The notes: a model not told the origin generated them from the sequence alone. 64,000 nt of DNA from Pseudomonas sp. NFIX28 (GCF_900107395.1 NZ_FNPW01000021.1:31029-95028), one strand, 5' to 3'. Numbered from the stretch's first letter, positions 1-8,302 are shown. A program made the numbers and translations.

Positions 1-816
1 GTGGATCTCGGCCTCGCTGTTCATCACGAACGGGCCGTGGCCGACGATGGGCTCGTCGATCGGTTCGCCGCTGAGCAGCAGCACCACCGCGTCGTTGCTG
101 GCCTCCAGGCCGAGCTGGTCGCCTTCGCGTCCGAACAGCACCAGCTGGCCTTCGCGCACCAGCTCCTGGCCATTGACCTGGACCGTGCCGCGCAGCAGCA
201 CCAGCGCGGTGTTGCGCCCTTCGTGCAGGTCGAGGACCAGGGGCTTGCCGGCATTCAGGCGGATGTCCCAGACGTCGATCGGGGTGAAGGTACGGGCCGG
301 GCCCTTGACGCCGTCGTATTCGCCGGCGATCAGCCGCAGGGTGCCGGCCTTGTCTTTCAGGGCGATGGCCGGAATGTCGCTATCGAGGATGGTCTGGTAA
401 CCGGGCGCGGCCATCTTGTCCCGCGCCGGCAGGTTGACCCACAGCTGGACCATGTCCAGGGTGCCGCCGGACCGAGCGAACGCGGCGGAGTGGAATTCCT
501 CGTGGAGAATCCCCGAGGCCGCGGTCATCCATTGCACGTCGCCAGGGCCGATCTTGCCGCCGCTGCCGGTGGAGTCGCGGTGCTCCACCTCGCCCTTGTA
601 AACGATAGTCACGGTTTCGAAACCGCGATGGGGATGCTGGCCCACGCCGCGCCGCGCCTGGGTCGGGGTGAATTCGACCGGCCCTGCATGGTCGAGCAGC
701 AGGAACGGGCTGATGTGCTTGCCCAGGCTGTCGTAGGAAAACAGGGTGCGCACCGGGAACCCGTCGCCCACCCAATGAGACCGTGGGCTGGTGTAGATGC
801 CGAGGATGTTTTTCAT
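1..816 (-). CDS. Pirin family protein (3' end outside window)
   Basis: The minus-strand frame opens with ATG at 816 behind a GGAGG ribosome binding site and runs off the left edge after 272 codons, so the C-terminus (probably a short tail) is missing. It is a bicupin of the pirin/quercetinase family. The N-terminal cupin carries HPHRGFETVTIVYKGEVEHRDS, which in two parts (HPHRG and EVEHRD) supplies the usual metal-binding His residues; a second cupin with EGRNTALVLLRG follows. Family members bind Fe or other metals, and some have quercetin dioxygenase activity; the substrate here is unknown. It is divergent from a LysR gene 108 bp away, which is a common pairing in Pseudomonas and suggests LysR control. 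The identification is solid and the function is inferred only at family level. Confidence 0.9.
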   Translation of the reverse strand, partial: MKNILGIYTSPRSHWVGDGFPVRTLFSYDSLGKHISPFLLLDHAGPVEFTPTQARRGVGQHPHRGFETVTIVYKGEVEHRDSTGSGGKIGPGDVQWMTAASGILHEEFHSAAFARSGGTLDMVQLWVNLPARDKMAAPGYQTILDSDIPAIALKDKAGTLRLIAGEYDGVKGPARTFTPIDVWDIRLNAGKPLVLDLHEGRNTALVLLRGTVQVNGQELVREGQLVLFGREGDQLGLEASNDAVVLLLSGEPIDEPIVGHGPFVMNSEAEIH

Positions 817-878
817 GGGAGTGCCTCCGAAATGGGTGAGTTATTTCGTGGGATACACCTTAAAACCCATACCTTTGA

Positions 879-892
879 TGCACTAGACTGCA
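879..892. promoter_or_regulatory. Possible LysR operator between pirin and LysR genes
   Basis: The sequence TGCACTAGACTGCA is an inverted repeat (TGCA-N6-TGCA) in the 108-bp divergent gap between the pirin gene and the LysR gene. LysR regulators usually bind short dyads in exactly this position. The dyad is short and could be chance. Confidence 0.3.
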
Positions 893-924
893 AAAATCGC
901 CCTTAGCGTTCTATTTGGAGAACG

Positions 925-1833
925 ATGGTGGAAGACCTCAACACCCTTTATTACTTCACCCAGGTCGTCGAGCATCAGGGTTTCGCCGCTGCCGGGCGGG
1001 CCCTGGACATGCCCAAGTCGAAGCTCAGCCGGCGTATTGCCCAGCTCGAGGAGCGCCTCGGCGTGCGCCTGATACACCGCACCAGCCGCCACTGCTCGCT
1101 CACCGAGATCGGCCACGAGTATTACCAGCGCTGCCTGGCCATGCGCGTGGAGGCCGAAAGCGCCGCCGAGGTCATCGAGCGCAACCGCTCCGAGCCCCAG
1201 GGCCTGGTGCGCCTGAGTTGCCCGACCGCGCTGCTCAACTCCTGGGTCGGGCCGATGCTGACCCGCTACATGCTCAAGTACCCGCTGGTGGAGTTGTTCA
1301 TCGAAAGCACCAACCGCCGGGTCGACCTGATCCACGAAGGGTATGACATCGCCCTGCGGGTGCGCTTCCCGCCGCTGGAAAGCAGCGACCTGGTGATGAA
1401 GGTGCTGGGCAACAGCACCCAATGCCTGGTCGGCCACCCGGACTTTCTCGCGCGCCTGTCGACCCCCGCCTCGCCCGCCGACCTCAGCGGCCTGCCCAGC
1501 CTGCATTGGGGCTCGGCGCAGCGTGAATACCAATGGGAGCTGTTCGGCCCGGACGACACCCTGGCGCAGATTCGCCACAAGCCGCGAATGGTCACCGACG
1601 ACCTGATCGCCCTGCGCCACGCGGCGCTGGCAGGCATCGGCATCGCCCACTTGCCCAGCGTGGTGGTGCGCGACGACCTGGCCGCCGGGCGCCTGGTGCA
1701 GCTGGTCCCGGACTGGGCGCCCAAGTGCGGGATCGTCCACGCGATCTTCCCGTCGCGCCGGGGCCTGCTGCCGTCGGTGCGCACGCTGATCGATTTTCTT
1801 GGCGAGGAGTTCAGCCACAGCGACATGGTCTGA
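925..1833 (+). CDS. LysR-family transcriptional regulator
   Basis: A 302-aa protein of normal LysR length. The N-terminal winged helix-turn-helix covers about residues 4-62, with the recognition helix in GRALDMPKSKLSRRIAQLEE. The effector-binding domain occupies about residues 90-295. The ATG at 925 has a good GGAGA ribosome binding site. It is divergent from the pirin gene, which is the likely target. The CRG-like layout (LNTLYYFTQVVEHQGFAAAG at the N-terminus) matches LysR members that control pirin or quinone and redox genes, but the inducer cannot be read from sequence. Confidence 0.93.
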   Translation: MVEDLNTLYYFTQVVEHQGFAAAGRALDMPKSKLSRRIAQLEERLGVRLIHRTSRHCSLTEIGHEYYQRCLAMRVEAESAAEVIERNRSEPQGLVRLSCPTALLNSWVGPMLTRYMLKYPLVELFIESTNRRVDLIHEGYDIALRVRFPPLESSDLVMKVLGNSTQCLVGHPDFLARLSTPASPADLSGLPSLHWGSAQREYQWELFGPDDTLAQIRHKPRMVTDDLIALRHAALAGIGIAHLPSVVVRDDLAAGRLVQLVPDWAPKCGIVHAIFPSRRGLLPSVRTLIDFLGEEFSHSDMV

Positions 1834-1886
1834 GGCCGGCGCGGGGCTGACCGGATGTTCCGACCTGTGGCGGTTTTGGCACTGGC

Positions 1887-1919
1887 CGAAATAATATTTC
1901 GAGCATAATATTTTGCTCG
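1887..1919. promoter_or_regulatory. Two overlapping palindromes upstream of the thioesterase gene
   Basis: Within an unusually AT-rich patch, CGAAATAATATTTCG (1887-1901) is a perfect dyad around a central A. It shares CG with a second dyad, CGAGCA-N8-TGCTCG (1900-1919). They lie 31 bp before the start of the thioesterase pseudogene and are well placed as an operator or core promoter. The bound regulator is unknown; the upstream LysR protein is one candidate. Confidence 0.4.
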
Positions 1920-1949
1920 TCATCTTATTCCGCCAGCGAGGAAACGCCC

Positions 1950-2489
1950 ATGCAAAGCCCATCACGCGAGGCCACCCTGGCCCAGTGGATTGCCCAGGAA
2001 CAGGCCATGCGCGAGCGCCTCGCCAGCCCGGGCAGCCTGTCCCTGGCCGAAGTCAGCGCCCTCTCCCCTGCCGAATTCTTCGACGGCATCGGCAACGGCG
2101 AACTGCCCTCGCCGCCCATCGGCACGCTGCTGGATTTCATCCCCATCGAATGGTCCGCTGGGCATTTCGTGTTCCAGGGCACGCCGGATTCCCGGCATTA
2201 CAACCCGCTGGGCAGCGTGCACGGCGGTTATGCCGCGACCCTGCTGGACTCCTGCATGGGCTGCGCGATCCACACCCGGCTGAACAAGGGCCAGGGCTAA
2301 ACCACCCTGGACCTGCGCATCAGCTATGTACGCGCCCTGACCGGCAGCAGCGGGCCGATCCGCGCCGAAGGCAAGATCGTCCACCTGGGCCGCTCCACCG
2401 CGCTGGCCGAAGGGCGGATCTACGACGTCGACGGCCGCCTGTATGCCACCGGCTCCACCACCTGCATGATCCTCGAACCGCGCGGCTGA
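1950..2489 (+). pseudogene. PaaI-family (hotdog) thioesterase interrupted by an in-frame stop
   Basis: The reading frame begins at ATG 1950 behind AGCGAGGAA and reads as a PaaI/YbgC-type hotdog thioesterase, including the family motif NPLGSVHGGYAATLLDSCMG. It reaches TAA at 2298-2300 after 116 codons. Beyond the stop the same frame continues without a shift as TTLDLRISYVRALTG and then the rest of the hotdog fold to TGA at 2487-2489, giving 179 codons in all. The stop sits where homologues typically have Tyr (GQGYTTLDL), so a single TAC/TAT to TAA change explains it. The first half alone would lack the second half of the fold. It is either a real nonsense mutation or a base-call error. Confidence 0.85.
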
Positions 2490-2677
2490 AGTTCCTGCTG
2501 CGTCTGTAGCGATGCTTGTCCGTGAAAAAAAGCTGCGCTCGCCAGGGAAGATGCCCGGCGAGCAAGGAACCGTGCATTCGTGATTCGCGGTAAAGATTGC
2601 TTTGCCTGCCCAGCGGTTTTTCTCAAGGGTACGGACCGGGATACTCGTGGCCTTCCCACTGCCATCTGGAGTCATTC

Positions 2678-3481
2678 ATGCCTGTACCTGCTTTCGGCCT
2701 CGGCACCTTTCGCCTGCAAGGCCAGGTCGTCATCGACTCGGTCAGCACCGCGCTCGAGCTCGGCTACCGAGCGATCGACACCGCACAGATCTACGACAAC
2801 GAAGCCGAGGTCGGCCAGGCCATCGCCGACAGCGGTATTGGCCGTGACGAGCTGTTCGTCACCAGCAAGATCTGGGTTGCCAACTTTGCCCGCGACAAGC
2901 TGATCCCCAGCCTCAAGGACAGCCTGCGCAAATTGCGCACCGACTACCTGGACCTGACCCTGATTCACTGGCCGTCACCGGAAAACCAGGTACCGGTCGA
3001 AGAATTCATGGCCGCGCTGCTGGAAGCCAAAGAACTGGGGCTGACCCGGCAGATCGGGGTTTCCAACTTCACCATCGACCTGATGGGGCAAGCCATCGCC
3101 GCGGTCGGCGCAGACAACATCGCCACCAACCAGATCGAACTGCACCCTTATCTGCAGAACCGCAAGGTCGTGGAATTCGCGCAAAGCCAGGGGATTCACA
3201 TCACTTCGTACATGACGCTGGCCTACGGCGCGGTGCTCGATGACCCGGTCATCCAGCAGATCGCCGAGCAGCACCGGGCGACGCCGGCCCAGGTGACCCT
3301 GGCCTGGGCCATGCAATCGGGTCATGCGGTGATTCCTTCCTCGACCAGGCGCGCGAACCTGGAAAGCAACCTCAAGGCTTGTGCCCTGACCCTGAGCGAG
3401 GAGGACCTGCAACGCATCGCCAGCCTGGAACGCGGCCATCGCCTGACCAGCCCTGCCGGCATTGCCCCGGCGTGGGACTGA
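2678..3481 (+). CDS. dkgB: 2,5-diketo-D-gluconate reductase B (aldo/keto reductase)
   Basis: A 267-aa single-domain aldo/keto reductase that matches E. coli DkgB in length and over most of its sequence, from MPVPAFGLGTFRLQGQ to the SPAGIAPAWD end. The catalytic tetrad is visible: Asp34 and Tyr39 in AIDTAQIYDNE, Lys64 in TSKIW and His97 in LIHWPSP. The NADPH-binding IPSSTRRANLESNL segment is near the C-terminus. It reduces 2,5-diketo-D-gluconate and other aldehydes such as methylglyoxal in the cytoplasm. The ATG at 2678 is preferred over an upstream in-frame codon because it has GGAG upstream and gives the family N-terminus. Its stop lies 4 bp from the convergent receiver gene. Confidence 0.95.
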   Translation: MPVPAFGLGTFRLQGQVVIDSVSTALELGYRAIDTAQIYDNEAEVGQAIADSGIGRDELFVTSKIWVANFARDKLIPSLKDSLRKLRTDYLDLTLIHWPSPENQVPVEEFMAALLEAKELGLTRQIGVSNFTIDLMGQAIAAVGADNIATNQIELHPYLQNRKVVEFAQSQGIHITSYMTLAYGAVLDDPVIQQIAEQHRATPAQVTLAWAMQSGHAVIPSSTRRANLESNLKACALTLSEEDLQRIASLERGHRLTSPAGIAPAWD

Positions 3482-3485
3482 AACC

Positions 3486-3965
3486 TCAGCGCAACGCCGC
3501 GCTCAGCAGCATGCCATTGGGCAGGATCTCTTCCTCGTTGGAACTGCTGAGCAGCATGCCGGCCGCCGGGGCCTTGCCCCGGCCGCCGGTGTCGATCGCC
3601 CGCATCAGGCAGCTGATGGTCTCGTAGTCCGGCAGCGCCAGGCTGCTGATATACATCTTGCGCTGCGGACCGAGCGGCATGCTGGGCACGGTGAGCAAGT
3701 CGGAGCCATACACCAGGACATGGCGGATCTGCGGGTTGTCCATGCAGAACGCCATGATGTCGAGCCGAGCCTGCAACCCCAGGGAAGCGTCGATGATCAC
3801 CAGGTCCATTGGTTCACTGCCATATTCGACGACGTTCAACACTTCGACGAGTCGATGCATCGGCGCAATCCGGTAATAGCCCAGCTGGTTCAACATCCGC
3901 TCGATCTTCATTCGATGAAAATGCTGCTCATCGGCAATCAGGATTCGTAACGTTTTATTCGGCAT
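3486..3965 (-). CDS. Receiver-like (response-regulator) protein, phospho-acceptor present
   Basis: A 159-aa stand-alone protein starting MPNKTLRILIADE. It looks like a CheY-type receiver: the acidic pair is Asp12-Glu13 and the probable phospho-acceptor is Asp59 in MDLVIIDASL. NPQIRHVLVYGSD sits where the fourth strand and its Ser/Thr are expected. The invariant late Lys is not clear (RKM is a candidate). The C-terminal ~30 residues are low-homology. There is no DNA-binding output domain. The start at 3965 was chosen because the receiver fold begins directly there; the frame is open much further upstream. A paralogue follows at 4312-4731. The kinase partner is unknown. Confidence 0.75.
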   Translation of the reverse strand: MPNKTLRILIADEQHFHRMKIERMLNQLGYYRIAPMHRLVEVLNVVEYGSEPMDLVIIDASLGLQARLDIMAFCMDNPQIRHVLVYGSDLLTVPSMPLGPQRKMYISSLALPDYETISCLMRAIDTGGRGKAPAAGMLLSSSNEEEILPNGMLLSAALR

Positions 3966-4311
3966 TTTTTCGTGGCCATGAAAAAGTCTTGGGTGAGAGG
4001 CTCCACGCCTACGAATGAAGGCTAGGGGAGCAGCCGAGAGTTTTCTGTAAGGTTTTTCTGAAAAGACCTGCTTCGTGTTACTAAATTGGTTTTTGCGCCC
4101 GTTTCCGCGGCAAAAAAGCGCCGTTTCCTGGAAATTCGGCGGTATCAGCAACGCGTTCGGGTATCGCTCGGCAGCCTGGGACGCTGTTCGCACTGCACGG
4201 TGGGCGATGACCGCCGCCACCTTCGGGCATCTGCCAGCCCGGAGCAATCCGCTTCCGGCAACCCCGCGCGCAGGTGCTGCCCGTTCAGCCGCCAAGGGCT
4301 ATTTGCGCTGG
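3966..4311. other. 346-bp intergenic region, no gene recognised
   Basis: This gap lies upstream of the first receiver gene and downstream of its paralogue, both on the minus strand. Frames running through it have no recognisable protein. It has a more AT-rich stretch near 4040-4100, which probably holds the promoter of the 3486-3965 gene. No strong terminator or tRNA is seen. Confidence 0.5.
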
Positions 4312-4731
4312 TCAGAAGCCGCGTTTTTTGTGCAACGAGCCGGAAGGGTTGATGTGGGCAATGAAGCGCAGGAAGGTTTCCGGCGTTGCGCTGCGCACCC
4401 AGAGAATTTCCTGCTGCAAGGAAGCGCGCAGGACCATCGGCAACGCCTGCTCGGTGCGGCCACCGTAGATCACGGCATGGCGGATCTGCGGGTTATCCAG
4501 GCAGAACGCGCCGGCGTCCACCCCGGCGGCAAACGCCAGCTCGCCGCTGAGCAGCAACAAGTCGAAGTTCTCGAAGGGCTCGTAGGAATAGTGGGTCAGG
4601 GTTACCAATTCGCGAAAAGACGCCACCGTCGCGACACGAAAATACCCCTGGCCACTCAACAGCCGCTCGATGCGGCCGCCTTGTTCCGGGGACGCATCGG
4701 CAATCAGGATTCTCAAACGTTTGTCAGGCAT
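4312..4731 (-). CDS. Receiver-like paralogue lacking the phospho-acceptor Asp
   Basis: A 139-aa protein starting MPDKRLRILIADASPE. It aligns throughout with its neighbour at 3486-3965: shared ILIAD, IER-LL/ML-QGY, YEP-F/M and the NPQIRH motif. The strand that carries Asp59 in the neighbour reads FDLLLLSGEL here, so Ser62 replaces the phospho-acceptor. The second acidic residue of the pocket is also lost (ADAS against ADEQ). It therefore cannot be phosphorylated in the classical way and may act as an atypical receiver or partner of its paralogue. Start chosen at 4731, where homology to the paralogue begins. Confidence 0.7.
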   Translation of the reverse strand: MPDKRLRILIADASPEQGGRIERLLSGQGYFRVATVASFRELVTLTHYSYEPFENFDLLLLSGELAFAAGVDAGAFCLDNPQIRHAVIYGGRTEQALPMVLRASLQQEILWVRSATPETFLRFIAHINPSGSLHKKRGF

Positions 4732-4885
4732 GAACGGGGCAACTGTCGAGTGAATACCAAGGGCCGAGAGCCTATCCGATGGACCTTGGCCGACTCTGTA
4801 AGACAATTCCCAAAACGTGCGGGTAAACCGGAGTTTTTTTCGCTGAACTGGCTGGTTGCGAGGTAGGAACGCCGACCGGCCGGAT

Positions 4886-5602
4886 CTATTCGGTGGTGCT
4901 GGGGCTCCAGAACGCCTGCTCCACCAGGGCCGAGGTGGACAGGCGCGCCACCAGGGCATCGAGCTCGTCGCCGTCCACCGAGGTGGTGGCCAGGGTGGCT
5001 TCGATCTCCACGTCATCGCTGCCAAAGGCGTGGACATCGATGTCGCTGGCCGGGTAGTTGCTGCGCTCCAGTTCCGCCTCGAGCAGGGCGAACACGGCTT
5101 TCTGCTTGGAACGGTGGGCGATGACATAGACGATGTTGGTGACCTCGGCGGAAATCACATCCAGCGGCTGGCGGTTGATGTTGTTGACGATCGGCCGCAG
5201 CAGGGTATTGGCCGCGAGCACGAACAGCGTGCCGAGAAAGGCCTCGAGGATCAGGTCGGCGCCGGCGCAGGCCCCCACCCCCGCCGAGGCCCAGAGGGTG
5301 GCCGCGGTGTTCAGGCCACGGACATTGCCCTCCTCGCGCATGATGACCCCGGCACCGAGAAAACCGATGCCCGACACCACATAGGCCACCACCCGCACCG
5401 CGCCCTCGGCGCCGCCGAGGCGGTTGGCCATGTCGACGAAAATCGCCGCGCCCACCGCCACCAGCACGTTGGTGCGCAGCCCCGCGGTGCGTTGCCGATA
5501 CTGACGCTCGAAGCCGATCAGGCCGCCGAGAATAAAGGCCGCGCTGAGGCTGACCAGGGTGTCGACCAGGGAACTCAGGTTGATGTTGTGCAGTGCTTGC
5601 AT
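4886..5602 (-). CDS. mgtC: MgtC/SapB-family inner membrane protein
   Basis: A 238-aa protein with four to five hydrophobic segments in the first ~140 residues, carrying MgtC hallmarks GGLIGFERQ, GLRTNVLVAVGAAIFV, GIGFLGAGVIMREEG and GLNTAATLWASAGVG. A ~90-residue soluble ACT-like C-terminal domain follows, as in full-length MgtC proteins. Family members support growth at low Mg2+ and inside macrophages and modulate the F1Fo ATPase. It stands alone, with a ~1.2-kb repeat region upstream. No Mg2+-sensing leader could be identified. Confidence 0.88.
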   Translation of the reverse strand: MQALHNINLSSLVDTLVSLSAAFILGGLIGFERQYRQRTAGLRTNVLVAVGAAIFVDMANRLGGAEGAVRVVAYVVSGIGFLGAGVIMREEGNVRGLNTAATLWASAGVGACAGADLILEAFLGTLFVLAANTLLRPIVNNINRQPLDVISAEVTNIVYVIAHRSKQKAVFALLEAELERSNYPASDIDVHAFGSDDVEIEATLATTSVDGDELDALVARLSTSALVEQAFWSPSTTE

Positions 5603-5891
5603 GAAAGGCGTCCTTGAATACGCGGCGGGCGGCGGCCGTTAAAGGATAGGCGCACTTGGCCGGAACGAACGGGCGAATCCCGCGACCAGGCCGACCGGCG
5701 CTGCCGGCCATTTTGCGACACCACGGTTACCAACAAATGTTGGCCCGCACCGCCCGCCCCCGGCATCACCGCCCGCCCCGAAATACTGCGCGTCCGCCCG
5801 CTCCTGCATAAACGGCCGGCGCCGCACACACGCTCCCGCACCAATGGCCGACACCGCCCGCACGATCCCGCACCAATGGCCGACTCGCCCC

Positions 5892-5993
5892 TGTAGCCGC
5901 TGCCGCAGGCTGCGATCGGCCGGCACGGCCGTGGCGTTCGGGCCATCACTGAAGGTCCTGCGGACCTTATCGCAGCCTTCGGCAGCGGCTACA
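5892..5993. repeat. REP doublet (REPIN) copy 1
   Basis: Two 25-bp arms in inverted orientation, beginning TGTAGCCGCTGCCGCAGG on the left and ending TTCGGCAGCGGCTACA on the right, differ by one base and flank a ~52-bp spacer. This is the common Pseudomonas REP sequence arranged as a doublet that could fold into a long hairpin. Such elements are mobilised by RAYT transposases elsewhere in the genome; none is in this window. Confidence 0.88.
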
Positions 5994-6227
5994 GAAACCG
6001 CCATCGTCAGCTGAACCCGTGGCAGCCGAACCCGCAGCCCTTCACCGCCTGGCGGGAATGCTGCGCCAACCACCCACTCCTGCATCAACGACCCGCACCG
6101 CCCGTCCTTGGACCAATGGCCGACGTCGCACACCCGCTCCTGCACCAATGGCCGGCGTCGCCTGCTCGCTCCTGCACCAACGGCCGACACCGCCCGCACG
6201 ATCCCGCACCAACGTCCGACTCGCCCC

Positions 6228-6329
6228 TGTAGCCGCTGCCGCAGGCTGCGATCGGCCGGCACGGCCGCGGCGTTCGGACCGTCGCTGAAGGTCCTGCGGA
6301 CCTTATCGCAGCCTTCGGCAGCGGCTACA
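6228..6329. repeat. REP doublet (REPIN) copy 2
   Basis: Same 102-bp structure and nearly the same spacer as copy 1, with a few substitutions in the central part (for example GCGGCGTTCGGACCGTCG against GTGGCGTTCGGGCCATCA). Confidence 0.88.
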
Positions 6330-6578
6330 AAAACCGCTATCGTCAGTTGAACCCGTGGCCACAAAAAACCATGGCAGCCGAACCCGCAGCCCTTCACCGC
6401 CTGGCGGGGATGCTGCACCAACCACCCACTCCTGCATCAACGACCCGCACCGCCCGTCCTTGGACCAACGACCGACGCCGCACACACGCTCCCGCACAAT
6501 GGCCCGCGTCGCCTGCTCGCTCCTGCATCAACGGCCGACACCGCCCGCACGCTCCTGCACCAATGGCCGACTCGCCCC

Positions 6579-6680
6579 TGTAGCCGCTGCCGCAGGCTGC
6601 GATCGGCCGGCACGGCCGTGGTGTTCGGGCCATCGCTGAAGGTCCTGCGGACCTTATCGCAGCCTTCGGCAGCGGCTACA
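6579..6680. repeat. REP doublet (REPIN) copy 3
   Basis: Same 102-bp doublet as the other two copies. Because the spacers are almost identical in the three copies, they probably arose by tandem duplication of the larger unit and not by three separate insertions. Confidence 0.88.
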
Positions 6681-6738
6681 GAAATCGCCATTGTCAGGAT
6701 CTGCGGGTGGATCCGGCAGGGGGACGGCTGCGCCGTCG

Positions 6739-6789
6739 ATCGCGGGTAAGCCTCGTTCCTGCGGCGTAGGAGCGAGGCTTGCCCGCGAT
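6739..6789. repeat. Second-family REP inverted repeat
   Basis: ATCGCGGGTAAGCCTCG and its inverted partner CGAGGCTTGCCCGCGAT are separated by a short spacer containing GTAGGAG. This is the other common Pseudomonas REP family (GTAGGAGCGAGGCTTGCCCGCGAT-like). It lies 47 bp downstream of the pvdA stop codon and may act as its terminator or mRNA-stabilising hairpin. Confidence 0.8.
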
Positions 6790-6836
6790 AGGGCCCGGAT
6801 GTTCGGCGGGGAGCGCTCGGGCCTGAAGGCGCTGCG

Positions 6837-8171
6837 TCAGCTAGCGGTGGCCAGCAGCAGGTCGCGCACCGAACGGCTGTGGCGGCCTTTGTCGTGTTCG
6901 TACAGCGAGGCGGCGATTTCCTCGGCGCGAATCGGCAACACCGACAGCAGCGTGTCGCTCAGGCCGTGGCTGGCCTGGCTGAAGCCCTGGGTGTAGATGC
7001 CGGCCTTGCAACGCTCGTCGGTGATGACCCGGTAATTGCGGTCCACCTCGAAGTCGCCCAGGTAGGCTTCCAGCGGCGCCAGCAATGCACGGTGGGTCTG
7101 GCGCTCGTAACCGGTGGCCAGGATCACCGCGTCGTAATGGCGGGTGCTCAGCTCGCCGGTGGAGGCGTTGCGCAGCACCAGCTCGACGCCTTGCGCGGTG
7201 GCGCTGGCCTTCTCCACAGAGGTCAGGGTGCGGAAGGCATGGCGCGCGATGCCCGAGACTTTCTGCCGGTAGAGAATCCCGTAGATGCGTTCGATCAGGT
7301 CGACATCCACCACCGAATAGTTGGTGTTCTGGTATTCGTGGACCAGGCGCTCGCGCTCGCCGCTCGGCTGCTGGAACACCAGGTCGGTGAAGGCCGGCGA
7401 GAACACTTCGTTGACGAACGGGCTGTCGTCCGCCGGCTTCAACGCCGAACCGCGAACCAGCATGTCCACCTGCACCGAAGGGAAACTGTCGTTGAGGTCG
7501 ATGAAGGCCTCCGCCGCGCTCTGCCCGCCACCGATGATCGCCACGTTCATCGGCTGGCCGCTGGTGCACGGCTGGCTGGCCATGCGCTCCAGGTAATGCG
7601 CGTGGTGGAACACCCGGCCGTCATCCTTGAGCGCCTTGAAGGTCTCCGGGATCAGCGGTGTGCCCCCGGCGCTGACCACCACCGAACGGCTGGTGCGCAC
7701 GAACTCCTGGCCCTGGCTGTCGCGGGAAATCACCCGCAGCGCCTCGACCTGCTGGTTGTGCAGCACCGGCTCGATGCCCAGCACTTCTTCGCCGTAGCGG
7801 CTCTGCTCCTGGAAATGCCCGGCGACCCAGCGCAGGTAATCGTTGAACTCCATGCGGCACGGATAGAAGGTGCCCAGGTTGATGAAGTCCACCAGGCGGC
7901 CGTGGTGCCTGAGGTAATTGACGAAGGAATACGGGCTGGTCGGGTTGCGCAGGGTCACCAGGTCCTTGAGAAAGGAAATCTGCAGGTCGCTCTGCGCCAC
8001 CAGGGTGTTGCCGTGCCAGCGGTAATCGGCCTGCTTGTCGAGAAACAGCGCGTCCAGTGGCCCCTGGACCTGCCCACGTTCTTCCAGCGCGATAGCCAGC
8101 GCCAGGTTCGAGGGGCCGAAACCGATACCGATCAGGTCGTGAACGATGGTCGATGCAATTGCCTGTGTCAT
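6837..8171 (-). CDS. pvdA: L-ornithine N5-monooxygenase
   Basis: A 444-aa class B flavin monooxygenase that hydroxylates the side-chain amine of L-ornithine using FAD, NADPH and O2, the first step toward formyl-hydroxyornithine in pyoverdine. The FAD motif GIGFGPSNLALAIA is at residues ~15-28, the NADPH motif IIGGGQSAAEAF at ~213, and ATGYERQ near the C-terminal third. Length matches PvdA (about 443 aa). It has its own promoter in the 131-bp gap after the sigma-factor gene. Two ornithine-type modules in the neighbouring NRPSs use its product. Confidence 0.97.
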   Translation of the reverse strand: MTQAIASTIVHDLIGIGFGPSNLALAIALEERGQVQGPLDALFLDKQADYRWHGNTLVAQSDLQISFLKDLVTLRNPTSPYSFVNYLRHHGRLVDFINLGTFYPCRMEFNDYLRWVAGHFQEQSRYGEEVLGIEPVLHNQQVEALRVISRDSQGQEFVRTSRSVVVSAGGTPLIPETFKALKDDGRVFHHAHYLERMASQPCTSGQPMNVAIIGGGQSAAEAFIDLNDSFPSVQVDMLVRGSALKPADDSPFVNEVFSPAFTDLVFQQPSGERERLVHEYQNTNYSVVDVDLIERIYGILYRQKVSGIARHAFRTLTSVEKASATAQGVELVLRNASTGELSTRHYDAVILATGYERQTHRALLAPLEAYLGDFEVDRNYRVITDERCKAGIYTQGFSQASHGLSDTLLSVLPIRAEEIAASLYEHDKGRHSRSVRDLLLATAS

Positions 8172-8267
8172 TTCCAGTGTCCTCTGGATAAATCCCTCAA
8201 CGCGGGGAGAAATCGACGGTGACCTGATCGGCCCTTAGCGAGGCAGCAGGTCGTCTGTTGAGTAGGA

Positions 8268-8291
8268 ACGAGGACAGTGAAAAAAAATTTA
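8268..8291 (-). promoter_or_regulatory. PvdS-type (iron-starvation) promoter of pvdA
   Basis: On the minus strand TAAAT (8291-8287) is followed after exactly 16 bp by CGT (8270-8268), the -35/-10 arrangement known for PvdS. Flanking bases differ from the usual GCTAAATCCC: the TAAAT is followed by a run of T. It lies about 100 bp upstream of the pvdA ATG. Confidence 0.75.
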
Positions 8292-8302
8292 ACCAGGAAG
8301 GA

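Larger units (their letters stand above)
5808..6680. repeat. Nested tandem repeat: ~32-bp minisatellite with embedded REP doublets
   Basis: The basic unit, about 29-32 bp, reads approximately CGCTCCTGCACCAATGGCCG plus a variable CRCCGCCCGCA-like tail, and is repeated in clusters of three to five. Each cluster ends at a 102-bp REP doublet (5892-5993, 6228-6329, 6579-6680). The higher-order period is 336 bp, then 351 bp. Both full units share the flank that includes CCCTTCACCGCCTGGCGG. The second unit is longer because of a 16-bp insertion near 6359-6374, less one deleted base. All six frames here are low-complexity, so no gene is called. Confidence 0.85.

Noticed and set aside
5808..6578. CRISPR-like array
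   Set aside because: The ~32-bp units are directly adjacent and diverged, with no constant repeat alternating with unique spacers. It is a minisatellite with REP doublets.
8186..8212. Plus-strand GATAAATCCC as an iron-starvation promoter
   Set aside because: No CGT occurs 16 bp downstream and no plus-strand gene starts near it; it lies in the leader of pvdA on the other strand.
8216..8239. Minus-strand GCTAAGGGCC as the pvdA promoter
   Set aside because: The -35 has two mismatches and the CGT is only 14 bp away; the site at 8268-8291 fits exactly.
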